Source: Actinomadura meyerae
Lineage (GTDB): Bacteria > Actinomycetota > Actinomycetes > Streptosporangiales > Streptosporangiaceae
Direction: 5' to 3'
Assembly: GCF_900188445.1 (NCBI RefSeq)
Contig: NZ_FZOR01000044.1
Location: 1-64,000 of the forward strand
Length of the DNA: 64,000 nt
Shown: piece by piece, positions 24,835 to 31,900 of the stretch
Layout of the letters: the number at the start of each line of letters is the position of its first letter
Position numbering within the stretch: position 1 is the first letter of the stretch
Notes under the pieces: model-generated
Databases searched by the model: none
What the model saw: only the letters and a program-made list of their open reading frames with translations
What the model was told of the DNA's origin: nothing
Made by a program: the position numbers and the translations under genes

Positions 24835-24993
24835 GTGCCCGCAAAGAAGTACATGACATGGGCCGCCGTGGCCTTCGTGGCGTTCTACGTCATCCAGCAG
24901 CCGGACGGCGCGGCGCGGTCGGTCGAGACGGCGGCCAACGGCATCGCGTCCGCCGCAGGTTCCCTGGCCACCTTCGTCAACGCACTCGCCTGA
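24835..24993 (+). CDS. Small single-pass membrane protein
   Basis: A 52-aa open frame starting at GTG 24835 with GGGAGG 6 nt upstream and ending 7 bp before the PH-domain gene. The product begins VPAKKYMTWAAVAFVAFYVI, a basic head and one membrane helix, followed by a short Ala-rich amphipathic tail. Spacing suggests an operon with the PH-domain gene and a joint membrane role. No family is recognised. Confidence 0.6.
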   Translation: MPAKKYMTWAAVAFVAFYVIQQPDGAARSVETAANGIASAAGSLATFVNALA

Positions 24994-25000
24994 GGCCCGG

Positions 25001-25624
25001 ATGAGACTCGTCACCCCCGGAGACTCCGCCCCCGCGTCCGTCAACAAGTACCTCCTCCCGCACGAGAACCAGGTGATCACGGTGCGCCGGCATCCGGCCG
25101 TGCTGATGGTCCCGGTCGGGCTCCTCCTCGGCGGCCTGATCGTCGCGGGCGTGCTGAGCAACACCGTCGCCGACGCCGGGGCGGTGATCAGCTGGATCTG
25201 GTGGGGCTGGCTGATCCTGCTCGCCTGGTTCGTGTGGCGCGTCGCGGAGTGGTCGGTCGACTACTTCGTCATCACCAACCAGCGGATGCTGCTGACCACC
25301 GGGCTCATCACCCGCAAGGTCGCGATGATGCCGCTGGCCAAGGTCACCGACATGAGCTTCAAGCGGACGATCGCGGGCCGCATGCTCGGCTACGGCGAGT
25401 TCATCCTGGAGTCCGCCGGCCAGGACCAGGCGCTCACCAATGTCGACTACCTGCCCTACCCCGAGCAGCTGTACCTCGAAGTCTGCGAGATGATCTTCCC
25501 CAACAAGAACCCGGAGCCGGTGGAGAAGACCCTCCCGCCGCCCCCGCCGCCGCGCCGGCCGAAGAAGACCGAGGACGTCCCCGCGGCGCCCGGCCCCCAG
25601 GACGGCCCCGAGCCCGAGGCGTGA
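25001..25624 (+). CDS. PH domain-containing membrane protein (bPH_2 type)
   Basis: A 207-aa protein with two membrane helices (VLMVPVGLLLGGLIVAGVLS; ISWIWWGWLILLAWFVWRV) followed by the bacterial PH-like domain. That domain begins YFVITNQRMLLTTGLITRK and continues MPLAKVTDMSFKRTIAGRML to LESAGQDQAL. The C-terminal 40 residues are a Pro-rich charged tail. The gene follows the 52-aa membrane protein gene closely. Exact function is unknown; YdbS/YdbT-like proteins affect envelope stress. Confidence 0.85.
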   Translation: MRLVTPGDSAPASVNKYLLPHENQVITVRRHPAVLMVPVGLLLGGLIVAGVLSNTVADAGAVISWIWWGWLILLAWFVWRVAEWSVDYFVITNQRMLLTTGLITRKVAMMPLAKVTDMSFKRTIAGRMLGYGEFILESAGQDQALTNVDYLPYPEQLYLEVCEMIFPNKNPEPVEKTLPPPPPPRRPKKTEDVPAAPGPQDGPEPEA

Positions 25625-25987
25625 CCCCGTCGCCGGCGCATGCGGGACGGCCCTGAGACGGCCTGGTGACGGCCGTGGGGCGGCCCTGGGATCGGCCGTC
25701 GGGATGGCCGGAAAGCGCGGCGGACTGGTCAATATCGGCGGTGGCCGAGATCTTGTCGGCCCGTTCGGATACCGTCGGAGAGGTGACAGACGTCGCGACC
25801 GCCGGACGACCGGCCGGTACGAACCGGCGCCCCACCGCGTCCCCGCGGCGTGCGCCCGACGGCCGGACGGGTCCGCACCGGCGGCCCCCTTTTCGCACCG
25901 CTTCCTTGCTCTCGATGTGCGATAACGCGCAATGTGCAATCATGTCGGCACCCCAGCCGCCTGTTTACTTCCGCTAAGTGAGTCCAC
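25625..25987. other. Intergenic region before the XRE-TPR regulator
   Basis: 363 bp without a convincing gene. It contains the two near-repeats ATGTGCGAT at 25915 and ATGTGCAAT at 25932, 17 bp apart and about 55-75 bp before the ATG at 25988. These could be regulator-binding half-sites. Nothing else is clear. Confidence 0.35.
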
Positions 25988-27469
25988 ATGCCGGGTCCAG
26001 GCAATGTCGGCGAACGTGTCCGCAACCTGCGGCTGACCAGACGCTTGTCGCAGGCACAGCTCGCCGGTCACGACCTTTCCGACAGCTACATCTCGTTGAT
26101 CGAGTCGGGCAAGCGCACGCCGACCCCGACGGTGCTGCGCATGCTGGCCGAGCGCCTCGGCTGCACCCCGGAGTACCTCGCCGAGGGGGTGGAGCCCGAG
26201 CAGCGCGCCCATCTGGAGGTCCGGGAGCGGCACGCGCACCTCGCGCTGCTGCGCGGCGACGCTGCCACCGCCGAGGCCGGCTTCGACGAGGTGATCGCCC
26301 GCAGCGACGACCCGGACCTCACGTCCCGCGCCCGCTGGGGGCGCGCCCGCGCCCTGGAGGAGCTGGGCCGGACGGACGCGGCGATCGCGCTGTTCGAGGA
26401 GCTGCGCGAGCAGGCCGAACGCGACCCGGGCCGGGCCAGCTGGCTGCCGCCCGTGATCGCGCTCGCCCGGTGCTACCACACCGTCGGCGACCTGGGGCAG
26501 GCCATCGCGCTCGGCGAGCGCGCCATCGAGCGGCTCGGGCAGCTCGGGCTCGGCGTGGGCACCGAGTTCACCGAGGCCGGGCGCATCCTGCTGCTCGCCT
26601 ATGTGGACCGCTCTGATCCGGCGCGCGCGCACGACCTCGGCCGCCGCCTGCTCCACCCGGACGACTCGGTCGAGTCCGAGCCGGTCAGCGTCCACTACCA
26701 GCGGGCCAGCATGCGCGCGCTGGAACAGGGCACCGTCGGCGACTCCCTGTACTTCGCCGACCAGGCGCTGGCGGCGCGTACCGACGCCACGCCCGTGCAG
26801 AGCCAGGCCCGTCTCGCCCTTGCCGGGGCCAAGGCCCTGCTCCGGGGCGTCGAGCCGTTCTCGGCCGTCGTCGCGCCCGGTGCCATGCCGCCCGCCGGGT
26901 TCGGCGTCGAACGTCCGCGCGCCGAAGGCTCGTGCGAGGCCGCGCAGGAGGCCCTGACCCTCCTCCAGGCGACGACGGATCTCGAAGGTGACGAGTTCAC
27001 CGAGAGCACCATTGCCAAGGCGCGCGCGCTGGTCCTCGTCGGCGAGCTGGACGAAGCGATCGCCACGCTGGAGCAGTTCCTCAACACCGGCCTCGCCCTC
27101 GCCCCTCCGTCGAGCAGCCACAGCGTGACCCCGCAGCCCGGCAGCGACCTCGCGGGCCGCACGCAGAAGAGCGTGCTGGCCAGGCTCGTCCTCGCGCGCG
27201 CACGCGTGGCCCAGGGCGACCACACGGCCGCGCAGGTGGTGCTGCGCGCCGCGTCCGAGCAGCTCGCGATGCTGGCCCCGGGCCGTCCGGCGGCGCATCT
27301 CTACCGGGAACTGGGCGAACTGTTCGAGCTCGTCCAGGACAGCGAGAGCGCGGCGGGCGCCTACCGCCAGGCCCTCCAGGCCGCGGGGCTCTCCGCGTCG
27401 CAGCTCGTCCCGGCGCCCGGCACCCGTGCTCCGTCCCTCCACGGCCAGCACGAGGACCCGGGCCGCTGA
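25988..27469 (+). CDS. XRE-family regulator with TPR domain
   Basis: A 493-aa protein. Residues 5-65 are an XRE helix-turn-helix (LSQAQLAGHDLSDSYISLIE); the rest is a long array of helical TPR-like repeats such as ALEELGRTDAAIALFEELRE and AHLYRELGELFELVQDSESA. This layout is shared by actinomycete regulators that bind peptides or small ligands through the TPR part. The N terminus (MPGPGNVGERVRNLR) has a normal start at an ATG. No partner signalling gene is adjacent. Confidence 0.85.
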   Translation: MPGPGNVGERVRNLRLTRRLSQAQLAGHDLSDSYISLIESGKRTPTPTVLRMLAERLGCTPEYLAEGVEPEQRAHLEVRERHAHLALLRGDAATAEAGFDEVIARSDDPDLTSRARWGRARALEELGRTDAAIALFEELREQAERDPGRASWLPPVIALARCYHTVGDLGQAIALGERAIERLGQLGLGVGTEFTEAGRILLLAYVDRSDPARAHDLGRRLLHPDDSVESEPVSVHYQRASMRALEQGTVGDSLYFADQALAARTDATPVQSQARLALAGAKALLRGVEPFSAVVAPGAMPPAGFGVERPRAEGSCEAAQEALTLLQATTDLEGDEFTESTIAKARALVLVGELDEAIATLEQFLNTGLALAPPSSSHSVTPQPGSDLAGRTQKSVLARLVLARARVAQGDHTAAQVVLRAASEQLAMLAPGRPAAHLYRELGELFELVQDSESAAGAYRQALQAAGLSASQLVPAPGTRAPSLHGQHEDPGR

Positions 27470-27596
27470 CGGCGGACATCCCGAGGGCGTCGACCGCGCG
27501 ACGGTTGTGACGGATCTCCCGTCGAACGGGAACACACACGGCCTGATCTCCCTTTACCCTTAAACGTAGGATGACTGGGCGACCGGAGGTGGGGCG

Positions 27597-28304
27597 ATGA
27601 CGTTGCGCACGGCTCGGCGGTCCTCCCTGGTCGACCAGGTGATCGCGCAGCTCCGGGATGAGATCGTCGGCGGGAGCTGGCCGGTCGGCGCCAAGATCCC
27701 GCCGGAGCCGGTGCTCGCGGAATCGCTGGGCGTCGGCCGCAACACCGTCCGCGAGGCCGTCCGCGCGCTCACCCACGCGGGCCTCCTGGAGAGCAGGCAG
27801 GGCGACGGGACGTACGTGCGCGCGACGAGCGAGCTGTCCGGGGCCGTCCGGCGGCGCCTGGAGCGGGCGGAGCTCATCGAGATCCTGGAGGTCCGGCGCG
27901 GGCTGGAGGTGGAGGCCGCGCGGCTCGCCGCGACCCGCCGCACCGAGGCCGACATCGCCGCCATCGCGGTCGCCCTGGCCCGCCGCGACGCCGCGCTGGC
28001 CGCCGGAGCGCACGAGACGTTCGTCGAGGCGGACCTCGCCTTCCACACGGCCGTGGTCGAGGCCACCCACAACCGCGTCCTGACGGACCTGTACCGCGAC
28101 TTCAGCGCCGCGCTGCGGGCCAGCATCGGGACCGCCGGCGCCCTCCTGGAGCACACGGACGTCCCGCACGGCCCCATCGCCGCCGCCGTCGAGCGCGGCG
28201 ACGCGGACGCCGCGACCCGCGCCACCCACGCCTGCCTCGACCAGATCCTCGCCACCGCGCTCTCCGGCCACCGGCCGGGCCGCGAGGCCGTGCATGAGCC
28301 CTGA
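27597..28304 (+). CDS. FadR/GntR family transcriptional regulator (FCD domain)
   Basis: A 235-aa regulator. The winged helix is at 10-75 (PEPVLAESLGVGRNTVREAV, GDGTYVRA) and the FCD ligand-binding domain follows (RRGLEVEAARLAATRR, ADLAFHTAVVEATHN). FCD domains bind carboxylic acids through a metal. It lies 222 bp before a CynX/NimT-type permease on the same strand, a frequent pairing that suggests control of that permease. Confidence 0.9.
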   Translation: MTLRTARRSSLVDQVIAQLRDEIVGGSWPVGAKIPPEPVLAESLGVGRNTVREAVRALTHAGLLESRQGDGTYVRATSELSGAVRRRLERAELIEILEVRRGLEVEAARLAATRRTEADIAAIAVALARRDAALAAGAHETFVEADLAFHTAVVEATHNRVLTDLYRDFSAALRASIGTAGALLEHTDVPHGPIAAAVERGDADAATRATHACLDQILATALSGHRPGREAVHEP

Positions 28305-28526
28305 CCCCCGTGATCCGGACCGCCGCGGCGGCGCCATGACGCGGCCGGTGTGTCCGGGGCACCGCGAAGCCTCCACCTGACGAGCGCCCGACCGGGCGGT
28401 TCCACCGTGCGTCGGCATGCGCACGCCCGGGCGCGCCCACCCCGAGACGCCCACCCCGAGACGAACGACGACGAAGACGTGCCCGGCGCCCCGCGCCGGC
28501 GCGGAGATGACGATGAGCAAGGTGAG

Positions 28527-29783
28527 ATGAACGGTTCTGCGACGACTCCGGTTTCCCGGGCCACGGCCGTCTGGTCGCTGGTCGGGCTGGTCCTGCTGAC
28601 GGTCAACCTGCGGGCGGCGATCACCGGGATCGCCCCCGTGCTCGGCGAGCTGCGGGACGCCTTCGGGCTGTCGGGCACCGAGGTGGGCGTCCTCACCACG
28701 CTGCCGGTGCTGTGCCTGGGCGTCTTCGCGGCGGCGGCGCCGCTCGTGGCGCGCCGGTTCGGCGCCGAGACCGCCATCGCCGGGTCCCTCGTGCTGATCA
28801 CCGCGGGGATCGTGCTGCGCGTGGTGCAGTCCCCGGTGCCGCTGTTCGTGGGAACGGTCCTGGCGGGTGCGGGGATCGCGATGGGCAACGTCCTCATGCC
28901 GGCCGTCATCAAGCGCGCGTTCCCGACCCGCGTGGGCTCGCTCACTGGCCTCGCCATGATGCTGATGGCGGCCAGCGGCGCCGTCGCGGCAGGGCTCGCG
29001 GTGCCGCTCGCCGACGCCGGCGGATGGCGGCTCGCGCTCGCCGTCTGGGCCGTCCCGTCCCTGGTCGCCGTGCTGGTCTGGGGGCCGCTCGCGCTCCGCG
29101 TCCGCCGCGGGCCGGCCGCCGCGGCACCGCCCGCCGCCGCCCCGCGCGGCGAGGGCTCGCTGCTGCGCTCTCCGACCGCCTGGCACGTCGCGGCCTTCAT
29201 GGGGCTGGCCTCGCTGATGTTCTACGTCCTGATGTCGTGGCTGCCGGAGATCATGCAGGACGCCGGGGTCGCGCCCGCCGCCGCCGGGATGATGGTCTCC
29301 ACGATGCTGATCGTCGGGATCCCGCTCGGCTTCGTCGTCCCGGTGTTCGCGGCGCGGCTGCGCGACCAGCGGCCCCTGGTCGTCGCCGTCGCGGCCACCA
29401 TGGTGGTGGGCATCGGCGGGCTGATGCTCGTCCCGTCCGCGGGCTGGACGTGGGTGATCGTCCTCGGCCTCGGCACCGGCAGCGCGTTCCCGCTGGCGTA
29501 CACGCTGCTCAGCCTGCGCTCGCCGAGCCCGTCCGTGGCGGCGGCGCTGTCCGGGATGGCGCAGACGGGCGGCTACCTCCTCGCGGCCGCCGGCCCGCTC
29601 GCGGTCGGTGTGCTGCACGACGCCACGGGCGGCTGGAACGTTCCCCTCGCCCTCCTGCTCGCGCTGGTCGTGCCGGAGATCGTGTTCGGGCTGCTGGCGG
29701 CGCGCCCGGGGTTCGTCCGTCCGGCGCGCCCGCGCCCCGCCCCGAAGCACGCCCGCGTTCTGGAGCCCGCCCGTACCCGCTGA
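28527..29783 (+). CDS. MFS transporter, CynX/NimT family
   Basis: A 418-aa permease with 12 hydrophobic segments. It begins VWSLVGLVLLTVNLRAAITG, which is characteristic of the cyanate/nitroimidazole transporter family, and carries GVLTTLPVLCLGVFA and SWLPEIMQDAGVAPAAAGMM. The ATG at 28527 follows AAGGTGAG. Substrates of this family are small anions or amphipathic molecules; none is established here. Confidence 0.87.
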   Translation: MNGSATTPVSRATAVWSLVGLVLLTVNLRAAITGIAPVLGELRDAFGLSGTEVGVLTTLPVLCLGVFAAAAPLVARRFGAETAIAGSLVLITAGIVLRVVQSPVPLFVGTVLAGAGIAMGNVLMPAVIKRAFPTRVGSLTGLAMMLMAASGAVAAGLAVPLADAGGWRLALAVWAVPSLVAVLVWGPLALRVRRGPAAAAPPAAAPRGEGSLLRSPTAWHVAAFMGLASLMFYVLMSWLPEIMQDAGVAPAAAGMMVSTMLIVGIPLGFVVPVFAARLRDQRPLVVAVAATMVVGIGGLMLVPSAGWTWVIVLGLGTGSAFPLAYTLLSLRSPSPSVAAALSGMAQTGGYLLAAAGPLAVGVLHDATGGWNVPLALLLALVVPEIVFGLLAARPGFVRPARPRPAPKHARVLEPARTR

Positions 29784-29790
29784 CCGGGCG

Positions 29791-30099
29791 TCAGCCGATG
29801 TCGACGGCGTCCAGGTCGAGGACGCGCGCGTGCAGGACGAGCCGCTGGTGCAGCGCGGCCCGCAGCGCCCGGTGCAGGCCGTCCTCCAGGTACAGCTCGC
29901 CGTGCCACTGGACGACGTGCGGGAACAGGTCGCCGTAGAACGTGGAGTCCTTGGAGAGCAGCGACTGGAGGTCCATCTCCCGCTTGGTGCTGACGAGCTG
30001 GTCGAGGCGGACCTGGCGGGGCGGGATCTTGGCCCAGTCCCGGGACGAGAGCCCGTGGTCCGGATAGGGCCTTCCGTCGCCGACCGCCTTGAAGATCAC
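29791..30099 (-). CDS. Conserved actinobacterial protein, ParB-like fold
   Basis: A 102-aa protein: PPRQVRLDQLVSTKREMDL, then DSTFYGDLFPHVVQWHGELY and LEDGLHRALRAAL. The DGLHRALRA element recalls the GxHR box of ParB/Srx-like domains, and homologues are sometimes labelled VapB-like antitoxins; no toxin gene is adjacent. Start is GTG at 30099. It ends 8 bp from the convergent MFS stop. Confidence 0.7.
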   Translation of the reverse strand: MIFKAVGDGRPYPDHGLSSRDWAKIPPRQVRLDQLVSTKREMDLQSLLSKDSTFYGDLFPHVVQWHGELYLEDGLHRALRAALHQRLVLHARVLDLDAVDIG

Positions 30100-30209
30100 C
30101 CTTCGAGTCTACGGCGTCCACCCCACCCGGAGAAGGCGGCTCAACAACATGCGTCACTCGACTTACGGCATCTGTAAACCAGTTACCGCGCAGGTCAACC
30201 GACCCGTGA

Positions 30210-30680
30210 CTAAGTTCCGTACGCGCGCCTCCATGATCCTTTCAGCGTGCTCAGGCGCCATGGGGCCATCCTCAGGACGGTGATCTGCGGGTCCATGAAG
30301 TCGGCGGCGCCGAGCATGCGGGGGTCGTAGCCGAGCGGGTGCTCGGCCGCCTCGAACAGCTTCCACACCGTGCGGCGGGTCTCCGCATCGTCGGCGAACT
30401 CGGCCTCACATTCGGCGACCGCGACCTCCTGTGCGGGGTCCCAGTACGAGCACGACGCGTACGGGCGGTGGCGGATGTGCGCGGCCTTGGGCGAGGCCGG
30501 ACGCGTGAAGGCCCACCCGGCGAGAGCGCCGTCGCGGAGTTCCCAGTACGGGTGGACGACGCGCGAGCGCGGGCGGTCCCGGCGGTCGACGGTCGCCAGC
30601 GAGCACCACACGATCCGGTGCGCGATGGAGATGAACTCCTGGACCAGCGCGGCCGGCGGCCTGCTAGATTCCACAACCAT
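30210..30680 (-). CDS. Pyridoxamine 5'-phosphate oxidase-like (PPOX) family protein
   Basis: A 156-aa split-barrel flavin or F420-binding protein. It contains WCSLATVDRRDRPRSRVVHP, the strand pair typical of PPOX-like proteins, then YASCSYWDPAQEVAVAECEA. The ATG is at 30680 and the product begins MVVESS. The ATG is embedded in a palindrome shared with the divergent MarR gene, and no Shine-Dalgarno sequence is possible because the -10 box lies 8 bp away, so the mRNA is probably leaderless. It is the likely target of the MarR protein. Confidence 0.85.
   Translation of the reverse strand: MVVESSRPPAALVQEFISIAHRIVWCSLATVDRRDRPRSRVVHPYWELRDGALAGWAFTRPASPKAAHIRHRPYASCSYWDPAQEVAVAECEAEFADDAETRRTVWKLFEAAEHPLGYDPRMLGAADFMDPQITVLRMAPWRLSTLKGSWRRAYGT
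30640..30670 (+). promoter_or_regulatory. Candidate promoter of the marR gene
   Basis: TAGATT at 30665-30670 lies 8 bp before the ATG at 30679. TGGACC at 30640-30645 is a weak -35 with a 19-bp spacer. The spacing puts the transcription start at or next to the A of the ATG, implying a leaderless mRNA. Confidence 0.5.
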
Positions 30681-30687
30681 GGTTGTG
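30672..30687. promoter_or_regulatory. Palindromic operator covering two overlapping start codons
   Basis: CACAACCATGGTTGTG is a perfect 16-bp palindrome. Its central CATG contains both divergent start codons: ATG of marR at 30679-30681 and ATG of the PPOX gene at 30680-30678. Both proteins therefore start Met-Val-Val. MarR dimers bind palindromes of this size, so autoregulation with co-repression of the PPOX gene is likely. The palindrome is visible; binding is inferred. Confidence 0.75.
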
Positions 30688-31161
30688 CATATTAGGGCGG
30701 AAGACCTGGAGTTGTCACTCCTCGCCCTCTTCGCCGGCTGGGCCATGGCCGACCGGATACAGCGGAGCCTCGCCGCGGAGGGCTTCGGCGACCTGCGGAC
30801 GAACGACGGCGTGGTGATCCAGCACGTGGTCGCCGGGCCGCTCTCGATCACGGCGCTCGCCGAGCGGATGGGGATCACCCAGCAGGCCGCCTCGAAGGCC
30901 GTCGCCGATCTGGAGGCCCGCGGCGTCCTCGAACGGCGGCGCTCCCCCGGCGACGCGCGGACCAAGCACCTGCACCTCACCGAGCGCGGCGAGGCCGCGG
31001 TGCGCGCGGCCCGGACCCTGCGCGCCGACCTCGACGCCGAGCTGGCGGCGGAGTTCGGTGAGGAGCGCATCGCGGACGCGCGGGCACTGCTGGTCGCGAT
31101 CCTCGGGCATCTCGACGCGGGCGAGGCCATCCGGCGCCGCCGCGTCCGCCCTCCGACCTAG
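30679..31161 (+). CDS. MarR family transcriptional regulator
   Basis: A 160-aa winged-helix regulator. The recognition region is SITALAERMGITQQAASKAV and the wing is ERRRSPGDARTKHLHLTERG. The ATG lies in the palindrome at 30672-30687, opposite the PPOX start, with a -10 box only 8 bp upstream, so the transcript should be leaderless. A wobble-containing hairpin terminator follows at 31213. Confidence 0.9.
   Translation: MVVHIRAEDLELSLLALFAGWAMADRIQRSLAAEGFGDLRTNDGVVIQHVVAGPLSITALAERMGITQQAASKAVADLEARGVLERRRSPGDARTKHLHLTERGEAAVRAARTLRADLDAELAAEFGEERIADARALLVAILGHLDAGEAIRRRRVRPPT
30689..30718 (-). promoter_or_regulatory. Candidate promoter of the PPOX gene
   Basis: Read on the minus strand: GTGACA at 30718-30713, an 18-bp spacer, TAATAT at 30694-30689, then 8 bp to the ATG at 30680. 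It mirrors the marR -10 across the palindrome. It resembles a housekeeping promoter driving a leaderless mRNA. Confidence 0.6.
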
Positions 31162-31212
31162 CCACCGGCCGCCGGGCGCACACTGGGGCGGGACCGGGTG
31201 GACGCGAAACGA

Positions 31213-31247
31213 CGAAGGCTCCGGCCGCAGTGCGGTCGGAGCCTTCG
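31213..31247. terminator. Bidirectional terminator hairpin
   Basis: A 17-bp stem (31213-31229 with 31231-31247) containing one mismatch or G-U pair, between marR and the convergent tRNA-Ser(GGA). It probably terminates both. Confidence 0.75.
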
Positions 31248-31267
31248 GTCGTCCTTACGGACCGGTG

Positions 31268-31352
31268 CGGAGGATGCGAGATTCGAACTCGCGAGCGCTT
31301 GCACGCAACACGCTTTCCAAGCGTGCGCCCTAGGCCACTAGGCGAATCCTCC
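31268..31352 (-). tRNA. tRNA-Ser(GGA)
   Basis: A class II tRNA on the minus strand. The acceptor pairs GGAGGAT with ATCCTCC, the anticodon arm CACGC-TTGGAAA-GCGTG gives GGA, a long variable arm follows, and the T loop is TTCGAAT. The discriminator is G. CCA is not encoded, unlike in the tRNA-Ser at 19852. It reads UCC and UCU codons. Confidence 0.95.
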
Positions 31353-31362
31353 ACGGGAAAGC

Positions 31363-31707
31363 CTACCGGGTTCCGGGGAGTGACCTGACATCAATAACGG
31401 CGGAGACCGGGATCGGTCCGTAGACGTGCGGGAAGACCGCGTCCCCGACGGGCTCGTAGCGGACGGGCGCGTCCAGGCGGGACACGTCGATGACCAGCAG
31501 AACCAGGTCGTCCCGGTCGATACCGGAGTAGAAGCGGGCGAGGACGCCGTCCACCTGGGACATGTCGGACGAGCAGTGGATGAAGCCCTCCTCGTCCAGC
31601 GTCCGGCCCACCGTGGACATGGTGTACGACACACCGGCGGCGCGGGCGGATTCCCAGTGGGTGCGTTCGGCGATGTGCAGGAGGGTGTCCTGGGATGCGG
31701 CGGGCAT
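31363..31707 (-). CDS. DUF952 family protein
   Basis: A 114-aa protein of the DUF952 family: LLHIAERTHWESARAAG at the start, GFIHCSSDMSQVDGVLARFY in the middle and YEPVGDAVFPHVYGPIPV at the end. The conserved GFIHCS segment is diagnostic. Function of the family is unknown; the fold is related to ADP-ribosyl-binding enzymes by published structures of related domains, which I cannot test here. The ATG at 31707 is preferred. Confidence 0.85.
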   Translation of the reverse strand: MPAASQDTLLHIAERTHWESARAAGVSYTMSTVGRTLDEEGFIHCSSDMSQVDGVLARFYSGIDRDDLVLLVIDVSRLDAPVRYEPVGDAVFPHVYGPIPVSAVIDVRSLPGTR

Positions 31708-31766
31708 GCGGCGGAGACTACGCCGGAAGCGTGGCAATCCACGGCCGGGGATGCCATAGACTCTGA

Positions 31767-31857
31767 GGAGACCCCTCGCATGGCGTCACCCTGTGAACCT
31801 CCCCAGGGCCGGAAGGCAGCAAGGATAAACAGGCTCTGGCGGGTGTGCGGGGGGTCC
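31767..31857 (+). ncRNA. ffs: Signal recognition particle RNA, small bacterial type
   Basis: About 91 nt. The apical domain contains the invariant GGAAGGCAGCAAGG tetraloop/asymmetric-loop region (around 31810) with flanking CAGGGCC and AGGCTCTGG pairing, closed by GACCCC at the 5' end and GGGGTC at the 3' end. It lies directly before dnaX, its usual place in actinobacteria. It pairs with Ffh for co-translational membrane targeting. Confidence 0.92.
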
Positions 31858-31900
31858 TTTCGCTTCTGACGCTCTGCTTCTCCAGGAGGGCGGACCCCCG

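Noticed and set aside
29791..30099. VapB antitoxin of a toxin-antitoxin pair
   Set aside because: No PIN-domain toxin gene is adjacent; the DGLHRALRA motif fits a ParB-like fold.
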